Positions 11,485 to 23,388 of a DNA stretch of 64,000 nt are shown piece after piece. The position numbers and the translations under genes were made by a program. The notes beneath the pieces are model-generated. The model did not search any database. It was not told the origin of the DNA and saw nothing but the letters and a program-made list of their open reading frames with translations. Source of the stretch: Pyrenophora tritici-repentis (Eukaryota > Ascomycota > Dothideomycetes > Pleosporales > Pleosporaceae); the NCBI RefSeq assembly GCF_003171515.1, contig NC_089392.1, forward strand, positions 3,100,001 to 3,164,000, read 5' to 3'. The number at the start of each line of letters is the position of its first letter. Within the stretch, counting starts at the first letter, position 1.

Positions 11485-12506
11485 GACATTTTGGGTCTAG
11501 AAGGTAACAACCACGGGGAAGGACTTCAGCGAATGAAGCTCCGCAGGCCGAGGAGCCTTTCGATGCGTTGCTCGTTCACAAGGCAGCCGAACAAGGCGAC
11601 ATCTCGAAACTCGTATCCCTTGTACATTCTGTCGATAACATCGACAATTATGACACCTATAGTGAATGTACATCACTTCATCTTGCCACACAAGGTCATC
11701 ATGCTGAGACTGTCAAGATACTTCTTAAAGCTGGGGCAGATCCAGAGAAACTAGATTACTCAAACACTGCAGTTGATCCTCAACAAAGACGGATCATTGT
11801 ACGACACAAGACAAGAGTGTGTGCGCACAGCTTTGATACAAGCTGCGCAGTGTTGGCACACAGAAGCTGTCGAACTACTTCTCACGCACGTCGCTGGCTT
11901 TCCGGACCTCAGCGCTATTAAAGATAGATCTTGTCTGACCGAGGCCTTTTTCATAGCGCTATATGGGTATTGTTGCGATTATCATTGTCGCGAACGTCTC
12001 TATCAGAGAACCCCGGACAAGTACGAAAACTTGGCCCAACGATTCTTATCTGTGCTTCAGAATCTCGTACACTACGGGGCTGACATAAACGCCACAGTGC
12101 CAGAGACCGACATGGCTGGCTTCTGGCTTCTCACGGGTCCAGTACCGAGCTTCAACCTTGAGAGTGTTCTAGATATGCTGTTGTCGAAGGGTCTACGCGT
12201 AGATGAAGAGCCACGTCTAGATGATGTCATCCACCTCCCATCATGGTCGCCCTCGCATACGTCAAAGATATCGAGATTATTAAAACGATGGTAGAGGCTG
12301 GGGCTAGCTTCCAAGTGACGGACCAGAGCTTGCGTACACCACTCCACCTTGCTCAAACGCGAGCAATTGCAGAGTTCGTCTGTAGCCTTGGGGCAGATAG
12401 ATCGGCTAAAGACGACCGGGGATGGATGCCCCTCCACACGGCATTTCACGAAGTGCACACAGACGTGATAGATCTTCTAACCTCTCGCCGTTTAAGTGTG
12501 AATTAA
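11485..12506 (+). pseudogene. Broken ankyrin-repeat protein gene
   Basis: Three pieces in alternating frames read as one ankyrin protein. Piece 1 (to about 11760) holds LLVHKAAEQGDISKL and TSLHLATQGHHAETVKILLKAGADP. Piece 2 (about 11750-12235) holds TALIQAAQCWHTEAVELLLTH and NLVHYGADINATV. Piece 3 (about 12240-12506) holds TPLHLAQTRAIAEF and WMPLHTAFHEVHTDVIDLL, then a stop. The breaks near 11760 and 12238 fall inside repeat units and have no GT-AG pair that would remove them cleanly, so they are frameshifts rather than introns. A further break near 11500 separates an upstream MDILGLEG frame. The intact form would resemble fungal ankyrin proteins of unknown function. Assembly error is an alternative cause. 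Confidence 0.6.
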
Positions 12507-14066
12507 CCTTCCAGAGGACCTATATATTAAATTGCTTGTTATTATTAGTTAGTTACAGTTAATAGGTTTTAGATAGTAAACTAGTTAGTTATAAGTTTTA
12601 GTTTTTACTATTAACTACCTCATACTTAGTGCGCTAATTATTAGCCAAGGCAATCTAATGCTACGATAATATGCTAACACAATTGACCCTAGAAACAACG
12701 TTGACGGTTGACACCACATGCATTACGATTGAGGGAGAGCCGCTCCCACGGGAACAACCGTGCTATGCATTGCCATATTGACGGCCAACGCAAATTACCG
12801 CCGCAACGAGCGGTCGCCGAGCCCGCTTCCACCAAAAATCTTCCATTGTCAGACTGCTTGTCTGCGCTTTGTGTTGGATGACGCGGAGACCAAACGCGTA
12901 TTGTGTGCAATAGGTACCCAATTGTCAGGGCCCGGCAATCTTGTCCGTCCTACTGCTACCAAGCCGTCATGACAAGTTGATGTAATGCACGCTAGTCTTG
13001 AGTACCAAGGTCTTCAAGAATTGCCGGCGCTCGGGGTGGTGTCGTGTCGTGTCTGGTGGGCGCTGTCTTTGTCTCATCAGACCCTTTGCTGACGAGCACG
13101 CGCGCGAAGCAGAGGGTGATGGAGGCTGCAACACAACGCAGGGCTCTGATGCAGCGGTCCAACGGTACCCTATCGCACCAGGTCAAGCTGCAGGGCAGTT
13201 GATGGAGGTTTGGCAATGCCGTCTTCGCTCCACGCGTTTAGCGCCGGGAATTCCAGGCATGGCAGTGGGCACGTGTTGGCCGCGAGAAAAGGAGCCATGG
13301 CACCCATGAAGCTGCACTGCGTCATTATCGCCGTTCTGCACAGGTAGCTCGCCTGAACGATTTCGTATGGCTAGCGAGGCAGGAAATATGACGCCCCGCT
13401 CTAGGACAGCGTACCAAGGCCTGCGAGGCTCAATGACGAATGGTAGCGCCTCCCGTGGCGGCAGGCCTCGTTGTTAGCAGACCGCTGCATTTGCATGGTA
13501 TCGTACAGTATGTAAAGGGTGCCCGTGTACCGCACATTTGCTCAACTCGTCACATTACATCGCCCTCGCAGCCCCAGCAGCAGACATCGACATCGACATC
13601 CACGGCCGGCGCCAACACTGAAACTAGCCGACCACCTACTCCAGCTTATGTTAGTTTGATTGTGGGCCCCAGTTTCGGGAAAAACACACGCGCCATCTGT
13701 ACTCCGCCATAACCGGCCCGCCGCTACAGGTTGCAACTGATAGACACATTTGTTTTATGTGGTGCCAGTAACAAGCCCTCGTGCTTCTGCCACATTGAAA
13801 CGGGGTCCACTTGACCCGTGCACCCCATTACCCTCTCAGGCTTGATTACCGCACGACGGCGCGCTTTCAAGCGGAAGATCAACGCTGTACCATTCCAATA
13901 AGATCGGCTACCATTCCCGAAGCCCTCCAAGGACCAAGCTTCCTGCTGGTCCTCCCACTGCCAGATATATAGGACGCCTCCGCTGCCACTTCCCTTGTCG
14001 CTTTCAACAACGGTACTTCAAACTCGTACCATCACTTCAACCAAACACTCCCTCGCCACACATTAT
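12507..14066. other. Intergenic, 1.55 kb
   Basis: AT-rich to about 12660 (TTAGTTA/TTAACTA strings), then normal composition. The short open frames at 12.7-13.7 kb overlap on both strands and show no family signature. Confidence 0.45.
13964..13972 (+). promoter_or_regulatory. TATA box of the Ser/Pro-rich protein gene
   Basis: GATATATAG about 100 bp before the ATG at 14067 and 170 bp before the ATG at 14136. It is followed by a pyrimidine- and CAAC-rich leader typical of fungal 5' UTRs. Confidence 0.5.
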
Positions 14067-14699
14067 ATGAGATCACCGCCAACCTCACCTTCCCTCTTGC
14101 GAGTCATTTTCAGATCCGACACCTCTCACCAGAACATGTCTCGAACAGTCGACCGCACCATGCCTACCATCAGCTCACCCCTCTCTCCGAGAAGCCAGCC
14201 TCTCGACATTCCTTCACAGGCTCGACGTCGACCAGCCCTGAGCCCGCGACAGTCCAGCAACACCGGTCCTGCTGCCCATCTGAGGCTCCCGTCACTGCCT
14301 CGCTTCCACCCAGCCAACTATGCTTCGTCCCAAAGCTCAAGTCATGCAAACACACCATCTACAGGTCCAGACAGCCCTTACTCGCCCTCCTCCCCCCGAT
14401 CAACCAACAGACAGTACGAAGTCCAGAGACAGATGTACCTCTACCAGCAGCAGCTGCTTGCCAACACCAATCGCCAGCACAAGGGCCTTGGTCCCAGGCC
14501 TACTAGCCCTCGCCTTGAGCCTCTAGCTAGTCCAGGAGCAGTCACACCTCTGGAGCTTGAAGACGAAATGGGTAGCTACCTCACTGCTGGTGTCAGCCGA
14601 GCTGAGGCCGATCAGCACGTTGAGAAGTTGATTCGCGAAGAGGCTCGTCGACGAGGCGAGTACTCTCCCGGCAGGACCACTTCCGTGGGCGGCAGGTGA
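14067..14699 (+). CDS. Ser/Pro-rich protein of unknown function
   Basis: Single exon of 210 aa from the ATG at 14067, or 187 aa from the ATG at 14136 (MSRTVDRTMPTISSPLSPRS), which is perhaps the likelier start. The first half is disordered with many SP/TP sites. A core LRLPSLPRFHPANYASS follows, then a Gln-rich stretch QRQMYLYQQQLLA, then a TSPRLEPLASPGAVTPLELED segment. The C-terminus is charged (EADQHVEKLIREEARRR). I have the impression that the LPRFHPAN and SPG.VTPLELE blocks recur in an uncharacterised ascomycete family, but cannot verify this here. SP/TP density suggests proline-directed phosphorylation. No catalytic motif is visible. Confidence 0.7.
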   Translation: MRSPPTSPSLLRVIFRSDTSHQNMSRTVDRTMPTISSPLSPRSQPLDIPSQARRRPALSPRQSSNTGPAAHLRLPSLPRFHPANYASSQSSSHANTPSTGPDSPYSPSSPRSTNRQYEVQRQMYLYQQQLLANTNRQHKGLGPRPTSPRLEPLASPGAVTPLELEDEMGSYLTAGVSRAEADQHVEKLIREEARRRGEYSPGRTTSVGGR

Positions 14700-17600
14700 C
14701 TCACGTCAACAGCAAGGCATAACCAGCCAAGAACAACACACCGGGCATGAGCCCGGCTTCACTTCACATACTTTCTTTTGTTTTCCATTTTGGAGTTACA
14801 TCACAACCATGGGACGGAGCATAAACGGCGTTTTTCAAATCACCATCACGGCAGCAGAGTGACCAACAGTCGAGTACAGCATGGCAGGAGAGGAGTGGAA
14901 CGGACCATGTTGCAGAGATGAACACGCAAATTCTCCTTCTTCTCCACCTCCAAGTGCTGGAGCGTGGCACCGATCGCTTTTATCAAATACCCAAATCTGC
15001 TTCCTTTTCAGAATATCTGCACCGCATCTCGCCTGTCCATTAGCTTCACAGTAAGCGCTCCACCGGCGATTCGGTGTTGAGCTGGTCAGATGACGAGTCT
15101 TTCTTGCAAATAGCTCTCAATTCAACCATTCGCATTCAAACAAACTCCCATGTGCTCCTTTCTTCCTACTAACCCAAGAACCGGTGACGACTGCTGTATT
15201 CGCCACATCCTTCCTCTCAGGCGTCCCAGCACTGCCTTTCCCTCCTCTCAACCCCTCTGTCCACCACACCGTCTGTCCTACGCGAGTTGCCGATCTAACC
15301 GATCCTTTACTCCATTCAAAGCTCCGTCGACAATCCCCACCCGGGTCCCATTGATACACAACGGGCGTCCGCTATCTGAAACACGCAAGCTGACACCTGC
15401 TAGTTCGCCGAGATGTACCATGTTCACCGTCTAAACGTAGATTGTTGTCCCTAGACCACCGCTCTTTCAGTCACACACCCACCACCACCACCACCACCAC
15501 CACCTGGCAGACCCCACAAAATCCTTTCTCCACGTTGAACTAACCAACGCACCGGCGTGGGACCCTGAAAAAACAAACGGACCCCCATGAATCGCGCGTT
15601 GCTGGCATGGATGCTCTGCTGGCAAGGAAGAAAGCCTGAAATTGTGGCTTTTTTTATTTTTAAACAGCGGAGTTTGGGTGGTTTAGTTGACCATACACTG
15701 CGAACTACGTATATGCGACTGTGATAATTTCTGCTACCATGGATCGCGATGATGATGCTGGATAGTAGAAAACAAGTTTCAAACGGACCGTTTACAGTTC
15801 ATGACTCCATTATCCGCCTTGTTTTCTCGCCGGCTTGTCATTCATGAGGAGCATGGGAAGGAAAGGAAATTGAGACGCAAGTGCAAGCGCGCACAGCAAC
15901 TATGGCGCCAGCAACACCAAAACGATCGACCTATCTCGGCGCAATTAAAACCGCCTAAAAGGTCGACGGACAGCGCAAGAGAGAGCCAAATGAAAGAAGA
16001 TGATCATTCAAGGACCAAAAGATAGTAGTGTCCGCTTGACAACACCCAGCGCCGCCGCCCAAGAATTATACGGGCGGCGTATTATCGAAGTCTTGGTGGA
16101 AGGAAAGAGGCGATTTCAGGCTAGCGTAGCCGAACGGATTGCTGCTGTGTGTGGTGTGTGCATGGGGCGGCGGCGCAACATTATTGATGTGTTGTGGAAA
16201 CCGCCGGGACCTTGCGAGAAGAGGGACCCACTACACCGGTGCTGATTTGCCCAGGAACTCCAAGGGAAATTTGTAGGGGGTGTGGCTCAAGATCTTCATC
16301 ACATGCTGAGTGGCATGTTGAGATCGACCTCTTAGTCGTGTGTTCGTCCAACGTTGGAAGGTTTAATGGTTGGACGTTGAAGTCGTACGTGTGCTGCTTC
16401 AAAATCGCGTGGGAAAACGTGGCATTGCGTCTTTTTTCCCACATCTCCTCTCCTCTCACGTCTCACGAGAACGCATTTTGTATGCAGGAAGACGTCGTTG
16501 TGCATGGGTTTACCTGGTGCGCTGGGAAGACGACTGTGCGGTTTACGGCTTCCAAGGTTGCTTGCGTGCGCACACGCATCACGGAACAACGCTAGATGGA
16601 TATATCCTTACCAACAAAGCTATCGTATGACCGAGAAAGAAAAATGAAAGCCCATGAGCCATGGTCCCTTAGTACGGTCATTGAGCCTCCTACGCAATGG
16701 TCGCGGGCATCACGGCGTGCAAAAAGCGTGTGGTAGCGTGTTATCTAACGTCCTAGCCATCCCGGCCAAATGCCGCAAAGTCTGTCTCTATCCACTGTAT
16801 AAGAGCAGAGAAAAAAAAGGGGTCTTTAGCTTATCGCACGATGTTTTAACTTCTTATCCAGCAAAGTCCCTGCGTCTCAAGAACAAAACGTTGTTGATAA
16901 CGGGGGTAGGGGCCGTTTGTTGGGGGGGTGTGTGTGTGGTGACCGGACCTCACCGTTCACGGGTGTGCGGTGCCGAAGAATGCCATGTATGTGGGTCCTG
17001 CGAGGCGGTGGCATTGCAGGGTTGTGCCCATCGGCTTGTTTTGCACAGGTCGCTGCAAAGACGACCAGCAAAGAGGACACAAGGCGAACTTGTCCAGGGA
17101 AGTCCCGGACAGTCAGTGTCCGGTGATGTGTTCTTGTCGCATGCTACTGTGTAATTGCGACGACCCGATCTTGTGGGTTGGGCTCATGTGGTTGAGGGGA
17201 GGGGCGAAGGGGAGTCCCGCGGGTGGTAAATTGCGGATGCGGTTGCGGCGTTTCTTCCCAACTCGCGAAACTGAAGACGTGGCTGAGGGGATTTGTTTGG
17301 TAACTAAGATGAAGATCAGGGTAAGCTTATCGACAGCGACGTTTTTTCTTTCCGTCTGCTTATCTTGAGCGTCGGTAGATCTGATAATAGAGTATTATCA
17401 AGCACGGCTAGCTACCTACTGCAATCCTTCCAACAAAATACGCGCTGGACAACATAGTGCTGCATTGCCAACATCTCAACAACACGACTTGGCCCTGGAC
17501 TTCATCCAAGCCAAAGGAACCGATAATAAAATAACTTTCTCAACATCCAAAACAACTGCTTTGATCCCATATCATCCTGTGGCGCCCCACATCACCAAAG

Positions 17601-19989
17601 CAACCAACGAAACAACTCATTAAGCTGTGAAATTGATCTAACCGTACGCTAAAATAGACCAAAGGCAGCCCGTCCCTCGTCCGCTCAAGCGACTTTACCC
17701 AATGCAGCCAGCCTTGCATGTGCCGTTCAGAACAGCTCTTACCGGTAAACATCTCACCTCACCGCACGTCTGACCATATGGCGAACTTCTTGGTTCACCG
17801 TCCGTTCCGCCCATGTCAGCAACGCGGCTCGAACGGCGCCTCCATTCGCATAGCCATGGCTTTAACTCGCCTCTTAACCCTCGGTTACAGCTTCCTCTGG
17901 GTTGTCAAGATGCATCAATCAATTTAGCCCCATGACAAGAAATTCCTCAACCACAGCCTCCCAAGCAACTTGCCTGCAAGCGTGCAAATGAGGAAATCAC
18001 AAAACGCACCGCAGATCCTCACGTTTTTTCCTGCACTCATCATCGATGCACCTTGCTCATCCTCCACACACTCTGCATGCTTTATAAGCGATTATGTGGC
18101 TACCTACATACGTCTCCTTCCATCTCTCTGAGTCACGGATCAGAGCTACGGAAGTGTGGAGTCGATGCGTTTCAGGAACGCGCAGATCCCACGTGAAAGA
18201 GGTGTAGCAAAGCGCGAAAATCCAAATTGATAGACCAAAGATGAAGACTTTAAGAGAATACGTCAGCGGCGTGTGTGCATCGATCGCTGGGATCTGGGGG
18301 GTTTGAACTGGGAGGCTGATGGGGAAGCTAGGCTGTTTCGGGTTAAGGCGTCCGAGGCTTGGGTACGGACGGGTGATTGGAGTTTTGCCTAGGCTAGTTA
18401 GGGATTGACCTTTATACGGTATTGTTAAGAGATAGGTGGGTTGTTTGGTCTTGGAAAGATTCGGAGTTTGGGAGTAAAGTACCTTGTCGTTATTGCGACT
18501 GCATCTTGGGTATTGTACACATTCTTATTTCTCTTTCCCTATTTTTACGCGCACCATCAACAAACTCGCAAAAACCTCATCGTCATCATAGTAAGAGCCG
18601 CCGGGTATGAAACAAGGCACCCCCACAGCCTCCACGGCAACGGCCGCGGAATTACAGCGGTATAATAACCCAGCAAAGAAAAAAAGTTACAGTACTATCC
18701 CATCCTATCCCATCACCAACCCCATCCCACTTTCAGCAAGTCTCCACAGTCCCGATTCACAACTCCTTGTCCACCCCGCAATATGGATGCGGGAATCATT
18801 ACAGAGGTATTGCGTAGAAGGGATTGATTTAGCCTCACCTTGCCCTTCCTTGCCTGCCCGACAGCCCCGGTTGCATTGCCCATGACTCCATGTCGAAAGC
18901 TGCAGCACCGCAGCGGGGGGGGGGCTGATGATCCAATTCCCCACGCAGAAAAGTAAAAAGCTCCGCGCTGCAGGGAATCCAGCGCTGTAGCCGCGGGATG
19001 TACCAGGCGGAGCATTGCGGGTAAGGTACCTAGGTAGGCATGTAAGAACCCATATGCTTGTACTTTCTCGTGTTTCGTCGTCAGCATTGATAAGTTTTTT
19101 TGTCTGACGTCGGAAGTTTGGCGATGAACGGGGTATATTCGATCTTCGTCATCTATATCCACGTATTTTGCTTCAATGACGTTGGGCTGCGCTGCTACGC
19201 GCGATCGAAATCGATGGGTTGGCAAGGGAGGGGTAGAGGTGAAAAAAAAAGTGGTGAGACATCGGTCCGTGGGGGCTGTAAGAAGGCCCGTATGTATGAA
19301 AATATTCCGGATGATGGTAACAGGATTTTCCTTGTGATACTTGGTGGTGAGGTTTTCAAGATGGCGAAATTGCAGGAGTTTGTCTGTCGTCTTGGTGCGC
19401 TCTATTCCTGACTTACTTGGAATTGTGATCTTCTCTCTTCATCGTCGGTTAAGTTTACTAGACGAGCCTGAATGCCCGTGCTGGTCAATGCTTGCATTCC
19501 GCGAGTGAACATCAGGAGACATTGAGGTGTTATCAAGGAGACATATATCCAGTAGCTCCGAAGTCCACATGTTGCTTGTAGATAATGCAATGAATCTCTC
19601 CTATGGCGTGGTATTGTCCTCTGCTCATTCTCTCCCTGGATACCCTAGGCTTGTAGACTAGGAAGCACTCATTGAGAGAATAGTATGCTTCTTTTGAATC
19701 CCCTAGTTGTTGGAACCTTGGATTAATACTACAGTTTACCTGATATGCAGCTGGAAAAGGTGCAAAGGATATTCAAATCATCACTGTAGGCGCAAATAGA
19801 GTGTAACACTTACCCCTGGCTTACTTCTGCTTCGTGATTATGCAAAAACAAGCCCAGCGGTTCTTTGTTTCGCTCAGATACCTTGTATTCCCCGAGATGA
19901 TCTCATTATGCTCCTGGGCCGCCGTGAACCTTTCGTAATAGTGGCAAAAGCGTTTGGTAGAACATCCACACGAAAGCGATAGTATTCCG
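14700..19989. other. Gene-poor stretch of 5.3 kb
   Basis: I find no frame with recognisable coding content or a consistent exon chain on either strand. The longest open frame (16654-17154, +) has no signature and overlaps other frames. A trinucleotide repeat lies at 15481-15503. The first few hundred bases are probably the 3' UTR of the preceding gene. Long UTRs or non-coding RNAs cannot be excluded from sequence alone. Confidence 0.45.
15481..15503. repeat. (ACC)n microsatellite
   Basis: About 7.7 uninterrupted copies of ACC. Confidence 0.85.
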
Positions 19990-20740
19990 AGCAATCCTAG
20001 TATTTTTCCATCTTCTTGAGACCAGCAATCTTATTTCCGATCAAACTGATTTGAAGATCTTGCTGTACGAGAAGATGTGGTGTCTTTGTCATTGTGGTGT
20101 GGTCCGAATTCTCTTGCAATATTTCAGGTAGGTCCAATACCGAAGCCCGTATGGACACTTTTCTTGAGAATTAGAGTACATCATAGAGTTCCCTTGGAGA
20201 TAGTATTTTAGTTATGTGCAGTTGAATTGCGAGAAATGTGGGGTAGCTAAGTGCACCTAACATGCATGTCGGTCCATGCAAAGTAAAGTCTCGCAAGTCC
20301 ACTTCTCAGCGCATCTCTAGAAAATTTGTAGAAGTGAAGAGCATAGAAATGTAACAATTGCCCCTGTAGGGTCCATTCTTTTCTAGAGACCCACCTCTTA
20401 GTGCAATGTCTCCTACGTGTTGTTGTGGCAATTCAGGTAGATGGAACGATAGATACTCTAGGCTTTCGGGGATGGTTGATGTATTTATGAGAAATCTCGC
20501 CAAACTGACTGACATGCGGGTCTTGCAGTCGGATAGTCGCACTAACCCTTCTGCACATAGAGCTATGGTCTTGAATGTCGACAAGTTCCGTAATCGAACG
20601 TTTCTTTTTAGCTGAGATGCACCGATAGATTGCAACACGACAAAATTCGAGGTTAGTTTGACATGCGTAGAGGAAGGGCTGTCGACGGTGTGGTTGTTGT
20701 TCAGGCGGTTGAGTAGGAGCTAGTCTGTCTCCGGAGAGTG
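19990..20740 (-). pseudogene. Decayed F-box/LRR-like gene
   Basis: One minus-strand frame stays coherent for about 240 codons but is cut by stops: TAG near 20723, TGA at 20308-20306 and TAA near 20187. Between them are repeat-like lines such as VRLRNLSTFKTIALCAEGL, SLEYLSFHLPELPQQ and LRDFTLHGPTCMLGALSYP. These resemble the leucine-rich tails of fungal F-box proteins (a family in which 'LRxLxLxG' lines recur). Each stop is one C-to-T change from CAG, CGA or CAA. I see no F-box upstream, so the family call is tentative. Confidence 0.45.
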
Positions 20741-22017
20741 GTGTTCGTTCTCGGCCCCTCCTTCACCACGTCACAAGCCATCTCACACCGATAGTGGCTA
20801 TTATTGTCGTCATCATATGTCGGATCCAAGCCTTGGCTTCTGCTTTCTCTACGTCGTAGCTGCTGTGCAGCCACGTTACTTGCTAACCACGACATGTCTG
20901 CCTCCAATCCATTCACAAAGAAAGCTCTAGCCTGTCTGCGAGACATACCTACCCTACCTCGGTACCCCACTCACACACCCCAGAACTGTGCGCGCCGCGC
21001 CGTCCCGCATACCCACACGATCGTTCAAGATATCCCGCTCAGAGCTAGACGTCTGCCTTAGGTAGTCTATGCACATTGCTTCTTCTACAGCCCAACAGCG
21101 GCAGTAGACATAGTCGAACAGAGCTAGTTGGCAATGACATCCCCCATCATGTCTCCTTATGGTATACATACGGTGCAGACCACGAAGAGATTATCCTAAC
21201 AAGTCGGAGATACAGGAAATGAAGGGGTTCGTCGTGCGCATCGAGATGTCTCTTCCGCAGTACCACGGTACCAATCCTTGGCGTACGCAACTGGATCCCC
21301 ATCAATTACATGACTTTGATGACATCTCTACCGAGCTTGTTTGAAGTTGCTTTTCTCATCCTAATAGTAACTCACCGATCAGTCCTACAAGGAGAGGATT
21401 GGTTGTCAGCCTGCCAATGAACGTTATGTACCTTCGAAATGCTCCAAGAGATATAGGAACACACACTCCACCACTCCTCCTCTGTGCGATGACTTGGTGC
21501 ATTGACTGCGGGGGATGCTAGATGAAGTTTGCTGCGGACATGCACCATCCGCAACCATCGTGACAGTTTAGTAGCGTGCTTCCCCACATGATGATCGTAC
21601 AAGACGTCTAGGCCTCAGTGAGCAAACTATTAATGTTGTTGGCACCATGCGGAGCAAAGTCCGTCGATGGCCAAGATATGTATCGGAATTCAGACAGGGA
21701 CAGCAGCCGCCACTTTTGCCCATCATGAGCTGTTTAGGTTTAGTAACTTCTTTTGAGCTCAACTCTTACTCACTTTGTGTGACCCTCTTACGTCAAAGAG
21801 CAGGTTTATTTGCCCGATGTTATGCTGTAACTCACTGAGTCATCCCTACTCGAAGGATGAGGGGGGAAGCTCGAGACCATGCTTACGCTCCCATAAAACT
21901 ATATATAAAGTCCTCTCTAACCCCTTCTCAAAGCCATCACTCAATACAAAATCTTCCACATTACAATCAAAATCCGAGTCCCTCTTCTTCCAAGATTCAC
22001 TCCCAAACTCTTTTACA
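20741..22017. other. Intergenic, 1.3 kb, including lectin-like gene promoter
   Basis: No supported gene. A minus-strand frame at 20970-20701 may be a further piece of the decayed gene. The right end is the promoter of the lectin-like gene. Confidence 0.4.
21901..21910 (+). promoter_or_regulatory. TATA box of the lectin-like gene
   Basis: ATATATAAAG about 110 bp before the ATG at 22018, followed by a CA-rich leader. Confidence 0.6.
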
Positions 22018-22729
22018 ATGTCCGACTACTCCGGCCCCGGCCTTTACGAAATCATCCCCCAACATGCTCAGAAAATGAGCGTCAATGTCTGGGGCGGCGC
22101 AACAACCGCCGGCACCGAGGTCAAGCTATAGTACGTTGTTACTTCAAGCAGCCACAACAACTCTGACCGACCGACTGACGGCTTCCAGTGACCGAACCCC
22201 CACTGCCAAAAACACACACTTTGAAATTGTGGCAGCAGGAGGCACTTCCGCAAAACCAGAGATTGGAGACCGTGAATACCACATCATCGCGGGCAACTCT
22301 GGGCTCTACCTTGCATGCGACGGTAAGTATCATCTAGTTTTGTTTCTCCATCGCATTGCTTCACTCGACCCCTATCTGAGATGGAATGCCTCCCCTATGC
22401 ATCACACGCTTGCTCTACTGACACGTCCATGTACGAAGATGCCGACAAAATCACAGTGCAGCTTCGCGCCCCTCTCGACGCCAGTATCCGCTGGAAGCTA
22501 GCCCACGTTGGAAACGGAGCTTTCTGGTAAGCCCACCAACACGGCTTTTCTTTTTGGTCCATGTACAAGCGAGGCTAACCACGTGTGCCCTCTTAGCATC
22601 AACAGTGTCAATGGCAAGAAACAGCTCAATGTTCGTGGCGCGGGCAAGGAGAATGGAACTGAGATGATCATGTACGATATGTCGCCCAAGAGTGAGAATG
22701 CGCAGTTCATTCTCAAGGCTGTTGTTTGA
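22018..22729 (+). CDS. Ricin-B-like beta-trefoil lectin-type protein
   Basis: Four exons: 22018-22130, 22189-22322, 22439-22526 and 22597-22729, giving 155 aa. Phases agree throughout; the acceptor of intron 2 is GAAG, the weakest site. There is no signal peptide. The product has three similar segments, as expected of a beta-trefoil: GLYEIIPQHAQKMSVNVWGG, then REYHIIAGNSGLYLACD with LRAPLDASIRWKLAHVGNGAFCINS, then NGKKQLNVRGAGKENGTEMIMYD ending in ENAQFILK. The 'G..YLACD', 'W.L...G.G.F.I....GK.LNV.G' and 'NGT....D' wording is that of fungal cytoplasmic ricin-B-like lectins. Such lectins bind glycans and some act against nematodes or insects. The target here is unknown. It converges on the Egh16-like gene. 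Confidence 0.75.
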
Positions 22730-23388
22730 GAGAAGACATGGAGAAGAAGACGCCATGCTATATGGTATGGACTGTGTTGAAGGGAGTTTAGAACATGTAC
22801 TGTAGTCTAAGTTCCTTTGGTAGTCCAACTCACTATCACATGCTCAACTTGCTCATCTTACTTTGGGATTCAGACAGCCTTGGAGCTTGACTCTATTTCC
22901 TTTGTGTCTCATCATATGGTTCCTCATCTCACAAACCAAGTCATCACCATCATTGTCACCAGAAAGAACAGATTTTTAACCAGACTCGCAATTCATTCGA
23001 AACTATTTACTAAAGGACTTCCCATCCAAAGCGTACCAACTAATTACAAACCATCCCTCTCAAACAGAAGCCTTCAATAGAAGGGATTCCACCTAAAAGT
23101 TCAAGTTACATTTGTATACAAAAAGGAGCGGCATCGACCATCCGGTAAAGGTGCCCGAGCTCACTTCATTCTCATACTCGACGTCATACTAGAAACATCG
23201 ACTTTCCAATTTCCTCCGAGGTGAATTGCCCAGCAACCACAACAGCAAATAAATATGTAAAATATCCTGTACAAACAAATAATTATTGACAACATCCCTT
23301 GTAGTGAATCAAGAATGCATCGTTTTTCGTCATCCGTTGCAGCGAGGTCTCGGGAGGGAGTTGGAGTCGAAAGCAGTAAAGTAACTGC
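22730..23388. other. Shared 3' flank of two convergent genes
   Basis: No gene. About 650 bp between the stops of the lectin-like gene and the Egh16-like gene. Confidence 0.5.

Noticed and set aside
16654..17154. Plus-strand frame of 166 codons in the gene-poor region
   Set aside because: Cys/Arg-rich random-looking composition, several overlapping frames of similar length, and no homologous motif known to me.
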